Source: Chryseosolibacter sp964493505 (GTDB lineage Bacteria; Bacteroidota; Bacteroidia; Cytophagales; Cyclobacteriaceae). Taken from it: DNA of 64,000 bases. Of the stretch, positions 32,646-41,718 are shown in pieces. Every line of letters starts with the position of its first letter. Within the stretch, counting starts at the first letter, position 1. The stretch is taken from contig CAZBNP010000004.1 of NCBI GenBank assembly GCA_964493505.1, positions 124,001 through 188,000 of the forward strand. Direction: 5' to 3'. The notes below the pieces were generated by a model. The model had not been told where the DNA came from, ran no database searches, and saw nothing but the letters and a program-made list of their open reading frames with translations. Made by a program: the position numbers and the translations under genes.

Positions 32646-34565
32646 CTAGACTGACTCAAACGCACTGCGATAGAATCCCTGCTGTTGAACAAAATCGAGT
32701 AGTTCCAGATAAAAAGGGTGGGAGCTGAGCGTGGCGCTGTCGCCGATCATCACGAGCCTCTTTTTCGCACGTGTCATTGCTACGTTCGTTCTCCGGATAT
32801 CAGCGAGGAAGCCTACTTCGCCGCGATCGTTGCTTCTGACAAAGCCGATAGCGATGACGTCGCGTTCCTGACCTTGAAACGCATCAACCGTGTTGATGGT
32901 GATAAAACGGAACAACGGTTCAAGCACGGCCGACGTCCCGGCAAGCTTGCTGAGGTGATCGACCTGTGCACGGTATGGAGTGATAATACCCAGTGTGATT
33001 CCTTCATCGAGCCAGGCGTTTACGCCGATGTCTTCGACAAGCGCCTCGACCTGCCGTATGAGGAGTGCGGCTTCCTCCTCATTCGACCGGCTTAGTGTTT
33101 CAGGGTTTTGTTTCTCTTCGTATCCGCAGCCCGCGGTGTCGATGAACACGACGGGATCGAGGTGAGGTCGCAACCGTGCTGTCCGCACCGACTCATGAGC
33201 GATCAGTTTGTTCTCATAGAAGTACCGCGATGAGTATTCCATGATTTTCTCATGCATACGGTATTGTGCCTGGAGCATCGAAACAGAATCCGGGTGTTTT
33301 TCAATCCCTTTTTCGAACAATGTCTTCGCCAACCCCTGCTGGGCGGCATCCACCGACTTAATGGTTGGTGGTAGTTGCTGATGATCGCCGGCAAACACTA
33401 CCCGCCCGGACTTCAGTAGCGGAATCCAGGAAGCAGGTTCGAGCGATTGCCCGGCTTCGTCGATGAATACCGTCCCGAACTTCTTGCCGCGCAGCACGAG
33501 ATGTGATGCTCCCACCAACGTGCAGCAAATAGCATCCATCCTCTGCAGGAGGTCGTTGATAATGTAGAACTCCAGCTGATCGGCGTCGGCTTTGAGTACT
33601 TTCACCTCCTGCATCAGAAGACGGCGTTGCGCCTTTTCATGATGGCCGAATTTGCGTTTGTATTTCAGGGCATTGGCTCTGACCTGTTCCATTCGCTTCC
33701 GCATAGACCGCAGTTCTTTGTAATCCGGATGCGATGCGATTCGGTGGTCGAGGGTCTTGCTTAGCGATTGTTCAGTAACCCGCGCCGGGTGGCCTATACG
33801 CAGTGCCTGTAACCCCTGTTCGCTGAGTTTGTCTACGAGGAGGTCGACGGCTGCATTGCTCGGGGCACAGACGAGTACTTGCTTTTCTTCTTTGATGGTC
33901 TGCCGGATGGCTTGTACGAGTGTGGTGGTTTTTCCCGTTCCCGGCGGACCGTGAATAAAGGCGACGTCTTCGCTGTGCATTACTTTTGCCAGCGCATCCT
34001 GTTGGCTTTCATTGAGGATGTTGAGTGATTCAAAGGCGGGCTTTTTCGCTTGTAGTTGAGCGGATCGTGTTCCGAGCAATGTTTCCTTCAATTCGAACAG
34101 ACGACCGTTTTCGGCTTTGATAACTTCTTTCAGAGCGTACTCCATCTCGCGGTAGACCATCTCGTCGAACATGACATCGACGCCCAGCATGCCCTGGTCT
34201 ATCCAGTCAGGGATGTCGTCTGAATTTAACGTGATGACCATGGTGTTGTCGCGAACGTAGTTGACTACACCGTTGACATGTTCGCTGCCGGGTTTCGGGG
34301 TAGCGTTTGAGAATACACTGACCAGCTTACCGCTTTGGAATGCATGCGGTTGCTCAAGGTGCCTGGTCCGTTCTACTTCTATCGTCGGACGTTCGCCCGT
34401 ACCGATGTAATCGCGCTTAAGCGTAACCGGATACCAGGTTGTGCCGTCCTGGGCTCGCTGCTGGAGAGAACGCAATAGTATTTTCTGTCGGTATTGTTCG
34501 AGGTCTGCCTGACGCTCCATCCGGATCAATGCGAGTGTATGAAGAAGTTGTTCGTTTGGATTCAT
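32646..34565 (-). CDS. UPF1/IGHMBP2-like SF1 helicase
   Basis: A 639-residue superfamily-1B helicase. An N-terminal beta-barrel (about residues 55-125) precedes domain 1A, with Walker A FIHGPPGTGKTTTLVQA (about 205-221), VCAPSNAAVDLL and the DEAG box TVFIDEAGQSLEPASWIPLL. The signatures FAGDHQQLPPTIKS, LQAQYRMHEKI, TINTVDAFQGQERDVI and NVAMTRAKKRLVMIGD are all present. Bacterial members unwind DNA or RNA 5'-3', but their cell role is not established. ATG 34565 is preferred over TTG 34571. It is the third gene of the GH3-patatin-helicase run, 58 bases after the patatin gene. Confidence 0.9.
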   Translation of the reverse strand: MNPNEQLLHTLALIRMERQADLEQYRQKILLRSLQQRAQDGTTWYPVTLKRDYIGTGERPTIEVERTRHLEQPHAFQSGKLVSVFSNATPKPGSEHVNGVVNYVRDNTMVITLNSDDIPDWIDQGMLGVDVMFDEMVYREMEYALKEVIKAENGRLFELKETLLGTRSAQLQAKKPAFESLNILNESQQDALAKVMHSEDVAFIHGPPGTGKTTTLVQAIRQTIKEEKQVLVCAPSNAAVDLLVDKLSEQGLQALRIGHPARVTEQSLSKTLDHRIASHPDYKELRSMRKRMEQVRANALKYKRKFGHHEKAQRRLLMQEVKVLKADADQLEFYIINDLLQRMDAICCTLVGASHLVLRGKKFGTVFIDEAGQSLEPASWIPLLKSGRVVFAGDHQQLPPTIKSVDAAQQGLAKTLFEKGIEKHPDSVSMLQAQYRMHEKIMEYSSRYFYENKLIAHESVRTARLRPHLDPVVFIDTAGCGYEEKQNPETLSRSNEEEAALLIRQVEALVEDIGVNAWLDEGITLGIITPYRAQVDHLSKLAGTSAVLEPLFRFITINTVDAFQGQERDVIAIGFVRSNDRGEVGFLADIRRTNVAMTRAKKRLVMIGDSATLSSHPFYLELLDFVQQQGFYRSAFESV

Positions 34566-34623
34566 TGTCAAGTTAGCAAATCGACACCGGCAACTGGCAG
34601 ACCGCCTACCAGCAAATCTCCCC

Positions 34624-36900
34624 TCACTCCAGCAACGTCTTCAACCGCTCGACGGCTTCGCGGTTTTTCAGGGAACTCAGGTTGTCGATAAGACTTTGCT
34701 TCTCACGGGTTGTTAATCGCCAGCTCAGGGATGCGCGGGCGTTGTGTTTTCTGATGCTGTCCATATCATGAAGGATAGGAACGTAAGATCCGACCTGGTA
34801 TTCGATATCGATACGGTCGACAGAATTGTCGAACCACGATTCTGAATATCCGATGAGCAGATCGCTCGTAATATCCTGGAAATTCTCGAAATTGTTGTAC
34901 ACGCTGGCGATAGGTTGTGTGAATGCATCGAGCAATGTTTGCCCTTTCCGCTCGGGGATCGGGGCAAGTTTTGGAGAGTCGCGAATCGATATAAAGATCA
35001 CTCCGGAAGTATTGTTCTGTATCCACTCCTTGTATGCATAGAGGAACCTGACGGCGTCGTTCAGCCCGAAGTTGTCAGAGATCCCGGCATCCATGATGTA
35101 GAGGGGTGGAATAGTTGGCAGGGTTGTATTGGGTGTGATATAAGGAAATGTCGCACACATCCTTAACGCCGACAAGAACCTGAGATCGCGTGCTCCATTC
35201 TCTTGAAATAGCTGATGGAAATCCACACCGCCGTATTTGGGAGATGCTGCCTCTGGCAGACCGGCGAGATCGGAATTTAAAAACGAAACCGGCCGTGCGG
35301 CGATATACAGTTTGCGACCATCATTGATGATCGTGGGACTGAGAACCATCATCGGAATAACGGACTGAAGTTCGAACGAGTCGTATGCGGTGATGGGCTT
35401 GTCCATGAGTCCGTTGGTGATCAGGTTCAGCTGTTGTTCGAACGTATAGGCCCGGTCCTTCAGGTACGAATTGCCGGCGTATTCGAATCTTGTAAAACCG
35501 ACAAACAAGTCGTTCGCGAGCAGACTAAAGATCAAGGGATTGAGATTGTCAGTCGATATCTGCCTCCGGTAAACCGGGGAATAGGGATTGATATCGTTAC
35601 CCATTTTTTCCTGTAGCTTGAGTTCCCGGAAATAGCTCGCACCGATGAGCCCACCGGATGCCCCGGTAATGAGGATAGTGTTCTCCATCAATTTCCCACC
35701 GGTCAGGCTATCGGCGGTTTGCAGCGCGTTGAAGGTCCATAGCGCCGCGCGCTTTCCGCCACCGCTGGCGCAGACGAATACCATCTTTGGCTTTTGCTCG
35801 CCGAATTTGTTTCGCCATGCCTCGAGCATCGGGAGTGTACGCGCCCTGTCTTTCGCTATCGTTGCGCTGTCGTTCATCGCCTGGAGCGATTCAACAGAAT
35901 ATTCCGGCGCCGGTGCGTGGTAATTCAGCCCGAAGGCTTTGTACTCCTTCTCGAAATAATCCTTCCCTACCAACGAGTTGACGAAGATGAGCAGTATCAG
36001 CGCGATAGTTGCCGACCAGTTCCCGAACCAGTAAGAGAAGGCACCCGCAATCATAACGAAGATCGTCAGGAAGATCATAAAACTGGACGCTGCCGGAAGC
36101 TGGAATAACGGATGGTCTTTAAAGATACCCAGTATCATGACCATTGCGAAGATAAAGAGTTCTATTACTACCAGGTTGAAATGATTCTGGTCAAAGACTT
36201 GCAGGATTGTGGCGCGGTCATAGAAATGGGTGTTCTCAACGCGCTTGAATTTCAGGTCGTAGTCCAGGTAGTTGTCTACCCGTACCTGCTTTTTGCGGGC
36301 GATATCGAGTTTTTTCATCGCGCTTGCGCGCGTGACCTTAACACTGTGTTTTATTTGTTCGTCGATCTGACAAACCACGTACCTGAAAATGTCCTTGTTT
36401 GTGAACCGGAAGTAGATGAAGAAGATGAGCAGCATAACCCCGTAGCCCAATAGCAATCCCCCGAGATTAGCATACAGAGATTGGCGCGTGGTGTATTCGT
36501 TGTTAACCTGGAATCCTATGATCTGGTAGACGTAAACAATAAAGAATACTGCCGGGATAATACTGTTATTGAAACAGAACTTTGTAAATGGCCTGGAAAG
36601 CGCCCCGATAAAAGTAAACCGATGACCGTCGTTTATGTAGCCTGTGATGTGAAAGGCCATTGTGAACCCTGCCGTACACGCGCCCATAATGAGGAAGCTC
36701 GTGAAGTTGACTCTGTTGAGATATTCGGGGTCGAGGAAGAGGTAGGGAATACCGAGATACCGGCCAAATGACCCGGTGACCATCGCAAACAGGATAATCC
36801 AGCAAAGCATCAACACGTGGTTGCGCCTGATATTGTTCAGCAATAATTGGACAGGGAAGGAGTAACCAATCGCAGCGAAAAGGGAATAGATCCTTTGCAT
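34624..36900 (-). CDS. Membrane-anchored patatin-like phospholipase family protein
   Basis: A 758-residue protein. The first 320 residues carry about seven hydrophobic helices (for example residues 28-44, 68-90, 113-130, 147-166, 245-262 and 275-310). A cytoplasmic or periplasmic patatin domain follows from about residue 370, with the oxyanion loop VCASGGGKRAALW, the nucleophile elbow GASGG (normally GxSxG) and the catalytic aspartate in IMDAGISDNFG. Patatins hydrolyse acyl esters of lipids. The membrane part has no recognisable second function. The large size and helix set resemble other Bacteroidota 'patatin with N-terminal membrane region' proteins. It lies between the GH3-type and helicase genes. 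Confidence 0.82.
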   Translation of the reverse strand: MQRIYSLFAAIGYSFPVQLLLNNIRRNHVLMLCWIILFAMVTGSFGRYLGIPYLFLDPEYLNRVNFTSFLIMGACTAGFTMAFHITGYINDGHRFTFIGALSRPFTKFCFNNSIIPAVFFIVYVYQIIGFQVNNEYTTRQSLYANLGGLLLGYGVMLLIFFIYFRFTNKDIFRYVVCQIDEQIKHSVKVTRASAMKKLDIARKKQVRVDNYLDYDLKFKRVENTHFYDRATILQVFDQNHFNLVVIELFIFAMVMILGIFKDHPLFQLPAASSFMIFLTIFVMIAGAFSYWFGNWSATIALILLIFVNSLVGKDYFEKEYKAFGLNYHAPAPEYSVESLQAMNDSATIAKDRARTLPMLEAWRNKFGEQKPKMVFVCASGGGKRAALWTFNALQTADSLTGGKLMENTILITGASGGLIGASYFRELKLQEKMGNDINPYSPVYRRQISTDNLNPLIFSLLANDLFVGFTRFEYAGNSYLKDRAYTFEQQLNLITNGLMDKPITAYDSFELQSVIPMMVLSPTIINDGRKLYIAARPVSFLNSDLAGLPEAASPKYGGVDFHQLFQENGARDLRFLSALRMCATFPYITPNTTLPTIPPLYIMDAGISDNFGLNDAVRFLYAYKEWIQNNTSGVIFISIRDSPKLAPIPERKGQTLLDAFTQPIASVYNNFENFQDITSDLLIGYSESWFDNSVDRIDIEYQVGSYVPILHDMDSIRKHNARASLSWRLTTREKQSLIDNLSSLKNREAVERLKTLLE

Positions 36901-36957
36901 AGGGAATTATTCCTGTAAGTTACCTTTTTTTGACGTTGTCGTTTAGCAGGGGCCTTT

Positions 36958-38457
36958 TTATTTGTTCTGAGACTGGTGGAGCGCATCGGCGATCCCCCGG
37001 TCGTTGGAAAGGCGGGGTACTTTGTTTTGTCCGCCGAGTTTACCTTGCGAACGCATGTATCCGATAAACGAGTTCGGCGACAGGAGCGTTATGCGCAGGG
37101 TCCGCAGGATATTTCCACGTATCAGGTCATCGTAGTAGGTGTTCAGTTTTCTGAGCTGCGTGTCGAGTTCCTGTGCGAACGCTTCGGGGTTGCCTGGTGG
37201 CGTAGAAAACTCAATGAGCCATTCGTGGTGGGGCAGTCCTTCGTCTGCCGTGACGCGCGGTGCTACGGTGAATTCAACGATACCAGTCTCCGGAAACTTC
37301 ATCATCGTATGTTTCATGGCCTGCTCTACTTCTTCGCCGATCACGTGCTCTCCAAATGCGGATATAAAATGTTTTATCCGTCCGGTCACGACTACGCGGA
37401 AAGGATCCTTTGAAACAAAGCGCACGGTGTCGCCGATCGAATAGCCCCAGAGGCCTGCGTTGCTGTTGAGCACTAACGCATAGTTCTTTCCCAGTTCTAC
37501 TTCTCCGATACTCAGTCGCGTAGGATTGTCATTGAAATATTCTTCAGCCGGGATAAATTCATAGAAAATTCCGGCGTTCAGTAACAGTAGCAATCCTTCT
37601 TCGTGTTGCAGGTCCTGATAGGCGATAAAACCTTCGGACGCGGGGTACGTCTCGATGGAGTCGACTTCCTTTCCAATCGTATCGAAAAGCTGTGCGCGGT
37701 ATGGTTCAAAATTAACACCGCCGTAAACGAACATCGAGAAGTTTGGAAACACATCCCTGATCTTTTTTCCGGTGCGTTGCTGAATCCGGTCGAAATACAT
37801 TTGAACCCACGGTGGAATACCGGAGATCAGCGTCATGTCTTCATGGATCGTTTCGTCAATAATACGATCGAGTTTTTCCTCCCAGTCTGTGATACAGTTG
37901 GTTTGATAAGAAGGTTTCTGATTGGTTCGGAGATACGCCGGAACGTGGTGGTTGACGATACCGGAAAGTCTTCCGGTTTTGATTCCGTTTTTCTCTTCCA
38001 GTTCCGGGCTTCCCGAAAGGAATATCAGGCCACCGTCGAGAAATGTTGACCGGCCTGTTTCGTGGACATAGCTCAGCAGGGCGTTGCGCGCGCCGTTGAT
38101 ATGATTGGGGACAGACTCCCGGGTAATAGGGATGTATTTGGTGCCCGACGTTGTTCCGGAGGTCTTGGCGAGGTATGCGGGCTTGCCTTTCCACAGCACA
38201 TCGGGCTGTCCTTTCACAACGTCGTCAAAGTATTGCCTGAGTGCCTCATAATCGCGGATGGGCACGAGCTTTTTGAAGTCGTCATAATTCCGGATGTTCG
38301 AAAAGCTGTGGTCTTTACCGAATTTCGTCGCCCGCCCCGTGCTGACGAGCGTGTCAAAAATTCGCTGCTGAAACCGCTGCGGGTCGTGCGACCACTCCTT
38401 CGTCTGCCTCGCAACGTAGGCGGCAAGAGGTTTTGCCAATACCGACCGGATTTTCAT
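36958..38457 (-). CDS. GH3 auxin-responsive-promoter family acyl-adenylating protein
   Basis: A 499-residue member of the GH3 family, homologous to plant JAR1/GH3 acyl-amido synthetases of the ANL adenylating superfamily. The ATP-binding P-loop-like motif LAKTSGTTSGTKYIPIT (about residues 96-112), the second motif YPASEGFIAYQ (about 270-280), and YSIGDTVRFVSKDPFRVVVTGRIKHFISAFGEHV with the conserved Asp and Arg are all present. Plant enzymes couple auxin or jasmonate to amino acids; bacterial substrates are largely unknown. It is the first gene of a three-gene minus-strand run with patatin and helicase, so an acyl-group-related role is possible. Confidence 0.88.
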   Translation of the reverse strand: MKIRSVLAKPLAAYVARQTKEWSHDPQRFQQRIFDTLVSTGRATKFGKDHSFSNIRNYDDFKKLVPIRDYEALRQYFDDVVKGQPDVLWKGKPAYLAKTSGTTSGTKYIPITRESVPNHINGARNALLSYVHETGRSTFLDGGLIFLSGSPELEEKNGIKTGRLSGIVNHHVPAYLRTNQKPSYQTNCITDWEEKLDRIIDETIHEDMTLISGIPPWVQMYFDRIQQRTGKKIRDVFPNFSMFVYGGVNFEPYRAQLFDTIGKEVDSIETYPASEGFIAYQDLQHEEGLLLLLNAGIFYEFIPAEEYFNDNPTRLSIGEVELGKNYALVLNSNAGLWGYSIGDTVRFVSKDPFRVVVTGRIKHFISAFGEHVIGEEVEQAMKHTMMKFPETGIVEFTVAPRVTADEGLPHHEWLIEFSTPPGNPEAFAQELDTQLRKLNTYYDDLIRGNILRTLRITLLSPNSFIGYMRSQGKLGGQNKVPRLSNDRGIADALHQSQNK

Positions 38458-38640
38458 ACTGCGTCAAAATAGTAAATGGAGGTGGTCACAGGTGTTTAGC
38501 GTCTTCCGGACCACCATGGGGCCAAAGAAACACAATTTTCTGAACGACGTTATAAAAATAACATTTAGGTTTGGCAAAACTTATGCGGGATTGCCCATGG
38601 CGGTAGCTCGCAGTTTGTGCGTTTGAATCAACAGAAAGTT

Positions 38641-40077
38641 ATGAGAACTACACTCAAGGTCATCATTTTTGGATTTGTATCGGGGCTCGCGGGTTCCTAT
38701 GCCGGCTTCAGATACTTCAATGAGTCAACCGATACGCGGAAGGAGGCTGTTTCAGAGTTTAAGACGGTCGATTTTAGCAACCCGGCACCTGCGCCGGTAT
38801 CTGCTGCTTCGCCTGCAAGGGAGCTGGCGCCGGCGGTTGATTTTCGAAACGCTGCCGCAAAAGCAACGCCCAGCGTTGTGTACATAAACAGTATTTCGCA
38901 GGGTGTGAGCTATTCCACGTGGGACTGGTTCTTTGGCGAGTCACCGGGGCGGCAAACCCAGGTGAGCAGTGGCTCCGGCGTGATCTTTACGAACGATGGC
39001 TACATAGTAACCAATAACCACGTAGTTGCCCAGGCTGAACGCATCGAAGTCAACTACAACAAACGCGTGTACCCCGCTGAGTTGATTGGTACCGACCCTT
39101 CGACAGACCTTGCTGTAATCAAGATTCAAGGCAAAGACCTTCCGGCTGTTTCGCTTGGGAACACACGTGACCTCGAGGTGGGCGAGTGGGTGATTGCCGT
39201 TGGCAATCCGTTTTCGCTGGCGTCGACCGTCACGGCGGGAATTGTGAGTGCAAAGGGCAGAAAGATCGGCATTCTGGAAGACAAATTTCCGATCGAATCA
39301 TTTATCCAGACCGACGCAGCGATCAACCCCGGCAATTCGGGTGGTGCGCTCGTAAACAGCAACGGCGAGCTGGTCGGTATCAATACGGCGATTTTGTCAA
39401 GAACGGGTTCTTACACGGGCTATGCTTTCGCGGTGCCGGTCGATATTGCCAGGAAAGTGTTTTCCGACCTTGTTAAGTACGGTATTGTGCAACGCGCGGT
39501 GTTTGGCGGGCGTGTAGTTGAATACGACTACGCTAATGCGAAGAAATACGAATTGGATACGGAGGTCGAAAAATACCACGGAGTATTGCTTGAAGCTATG
39601 GACCGCGAAGGCCCTGCGATGAAAGCGGGCTTCAAGCCCGGAGATGTTATTACCCAGATAAATAATGTGGAGATCAACTCTCAAAGCGCCTTTGAGGAAG
39701 AACTGAGCTACCGCTATCCCGGCGATAAAGTGACGGTCACGTATTTGCGCGACAAGAAACAGTACACGACAACGGTGACGCTAGTTAACCGGGATGGGTC
39801 GACGGAGATCATCAAGCGTCATATTGTTGAGGCTAAATTTCTCGGCGCACATCTTGAGTCTACGCAATACGGTGTCAAGGTCTTCAGGATACAGGACAAC
39901 AGTGTGCTGAAGCAGATCGGCCTCCCGGAAAACTTCACCATTGTTGCCATCAACCGGGTGAGGGTAAAAGATCCGCAGGAGGTAATCGATTTCTTTCAAA
40001 AGTTTCGCGGATCGGGCCGTATCTACGGTGTCAACGCTTCCCGGCAGCAGATCGAGATCCCTTTTTCTATACGGTAA
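38641..40077 (+). CDS. HtrA/Deg-type serine protease with two PDZ domains
   Basis: A 478-residue envelope protease. An uncleaved or cleavable N-terminal hydrophobic segment (residues 4-22) anchors or exports it. The trypsin-like domain has the triad His (VTNNHVV), Asp (PSTDLAVI) and Ser (NPGNSGGALVN). PDZ1 (about residues 290-385) contains GVLLEAMDREGPAMKAGFKPGDVITQINNVEI, and a shorter PDZ2-like region follows (about 395-475). HtrA proteases degrade or refold damaged periplasmic proteins and can start sigma-factor signalling. ATG 38641 is preferred over GTG 38617. It is convergent with dnaA, 21 bases apart. Confidence 0.92.
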   Translation: MRTTLKVIIFGFVSGLAGSYAGFRYFNESTDTRKEAVSEFKTVDFSNPAPAPVSAASPARELAPAVDFRNAAAKATPSVVYINSISQGVSYSTWDWFFGESPGRQTQVSSGSGVIFTNDGYIVTNNHVVAQAERIEVNYNKRVYPAELIGTDPSTDLAVIKIQGKDLPAVSLGNTRDLEVGEWVIAVGNPFSLASTVTAGIVSAKGRKIGILEDKFPIESFIQTDAAINPGNSGGALVNSNGELVGINTAILSRTGSYTGYAFAVPVDIARKVFSDLVKYGIVQRAVFGGRVVEYDYANAKKYELDTEVEKYHGVLLEAMDREGPAMKAGFKPGDVITQINNVEINSQSAFEEELSYRYPGDKVTVTYLRDKKQYTTTVTLVNRDGSTEIIKRHIVEAKFLGAHLESTQYGVKVFRIQDNSVLKQIGLPENFTIVAINRVRVKDPQEVIDFFQKFRGSGRIYGVNASRQQIEIPFSIR

Positions 40078-40098
40078 AGTAGATTTAATAGCCGATCC

Positions 40099-41529
40099 TC
40101 AGGAAACTCTCATTTTGAGTTTCTTGCCCAGCTCATCGACAGAAGCTTTGAAGTTGGAGTCTGTTTTCATCATGTCCTCAACGGACTCAAGCGCATGGAT
40201 GACAGTACTGTGGTCGCGGCCCCCGAAGTTTTCGCCGATCAGGGCGAGCGTTAGCTGGGTGAAGCGTTTGCAGAAATACATGGCTACCTGACGGGGAATT
40301 ACGATCTCGCGTTTCTTCACTTTTCCTTTCATCGCATCGAGGTCGCACTTGAAATACTCTGCAACCGTCTTTTGTATGAAGTCGACGCTGACGTCGGACT
40401 GAATTTCCTTGATGATATTTTTCAATACCTCCTTGGCCAGCTCCAGATCGATCTCTTTCTTCAGGAGTGTTGCATGGAAAATGAGCGAGTTGAGCACACC
40501 TTCCATGTCGCGTAGATTTGTATCTACACTGTATGCCAGGTATTCGGATACCTCCGTTGGGATTTCGATACCGTCGGCCTGCATCTTGCGATTGATGATT
40601 GCGAGTTTGGTCTCGAAATCCGGTTCCTGCAAATCGGCTGTTAGCCCCCATTTAAAACGGGAAAGCAGTCGTTCCTGGAATCCTTTCAAATCACGTGGCG
40701 GGCAGTCGCTCGTCATGATGATCTGTTTGCCTGACTGATGCAGTTGGTTGAAAATATGGAAGAACATTTCCTGGGTCTTCTCGCGGCCGGCGAGGAACTG
40801 CACATCGTCAAGTATCAGTAGGTCTACCTGCAGGTAGAAATTCTGAAAGTCCTGGAGCTTGTGATTTTGCAGTGCGTTCAGGAATTGGTTGGTGAAGTCG
40901 TTTTGATCGACATACAATACCACCTTTGAAGGCATATTGTTCTTGATTTCATTCCCGACGGCCTGCACCAGGTGTGTCTTTCCCACACCCACGCCACCGT
41001 AAAGCATAAGCGGGTTGAATGACGTTACGCCGGGTTTCTTCGCGACCGCGAGGCCGGCAGAACGCGCCAGCCGGTTACAGTCACCTTCTACAAAGTTGTC
41101 GAACGAATATGCCGGATTAAGCCTTGAATTGACGTTTTGCAGATTGAGTGCTTTGAGCGCAAACGGAGAGTAGTCATCGGAGCCAAAAGCGCCTGATGTA
41201 CCTACGCTACCTCTGCGATTGCCGATGCCATTCGCAGGGTAATTGACCGCTACCGGTGGGGTTTGCTGATTGCCGCTGTCGACGACAACGGAATACTCAA
41301 GTCGCCCGGTCGGACCCAATACAGTGTGGATCGCTTTCTTTAATACGTTGACATAATTATCTTCAAGCCATTCGTAGAAAAACTGGGAGGGGACTTGAAT
41401 AGTAAGGACATCGCCTTCAACACGAAGCGGAACGATCGGTTTGAACCATGTATTGAAGTTTTCACCTTCGACATTTATTCGAATCACTTCGAGACAATCA
41501 TTCCATACCGTGCCGTAGCTTACTTCCAT
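40099..41529 (-). CDS. dnaA: Chromosomal replication initiator protein DnaA
   Basis: A 476-residue DnaA. Domain I (residues 1-85, WNDCLEVIRINVEGENFNTWFKPI) binds helicase and regulators, and a G/N-rich linker (domain II) follows. AAA+ domain III has Walker A YGGVGVGKTHL (about residue 177), Walker B LLILDDVQFLAG and sensor box TSDCPPRDL. Domain IV ends with the DnaA-box recognition helix, NFGGRDHSTVIHALE. A possible promoter is TTTG (41606-41603), 16 bases, then CATCTTTG (41586-41579) on the minus strand. There are no clusters of TTATCCACA-type boxes in the flanks, so the origin is not evident here. Confidence 0.96.
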   Translation of the reverse strand: MEVSYGTVWNDCLEVIRINVEGENFNTWFKPIVPLRVEGDVLTIQVPSQFFYEWLEDNYVNVLKKAIHTVLGPTGRLEYSVVVDSGNQQTPPVAVNYPANGIGNRRGSVGTSGAFGSDDYSPFALKALNLQNVNSRLNPAYSFDNFVEGDCNRLARSAGLAVAKKPGVTSFNPLMLYGGVGVGKTHLVQAVGNEIKNNMPSKVVLYVDQNDFTNQFLNALQNHKLQDFQNFYLQVDLLILDDVQFLAGREKTQEMFFHIFNQLHQSGKQIIMTSDCPPRDLKGFQERLLSRFKWGLTADLQEPDFETKLAIINRKMQADGIEIPTEVSEYLAYSVDTNLRDMEGVLNSLIFHATLLKKEIDLELAKEVLKNIIKEIQSDVSVDFIQKTVAEYFKCDLDAMKGKVKKREIVIPRQVAMYFCKRFTQLTLALIGENFGGRDHSTVIHALESVEDMMKTDSNFKASVDELGKKLKMRVS

Positions 41530-41718
41530 TTAGCTCTGAATTCTTGAAGTTTGATGACCCTTAAGAAGGAAGGGGAGACAAAGATGTAAAAAAAGACCAC
41601 ATCAAAACAAGGTAGTACCTCTTGATTTTCTGGAAAAAAAAATTAGTATCGTTATTTTTCCATTAAATACAACCGGGGCGAGGATTACTAGTTAAAATTG
41701 AGTTGAATTGTTTTAAAG

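Noticed and set aside
32646..38457. Anti-phage defence island
   Set aside because: Patatin and helicase domains occur in defence systems, but there is no CD-NTase, TIR, nuclease, mobile element or integrase nearby, so I keep it only as an unexplained gene run.
41530..41718. Possible replication origin next to dnaA
   Set aside because: No cluster of TTATCCACA-like DnaA boxes and no AT-rich unwinding repeat array; dnaA is often away from oriC in this phylum.
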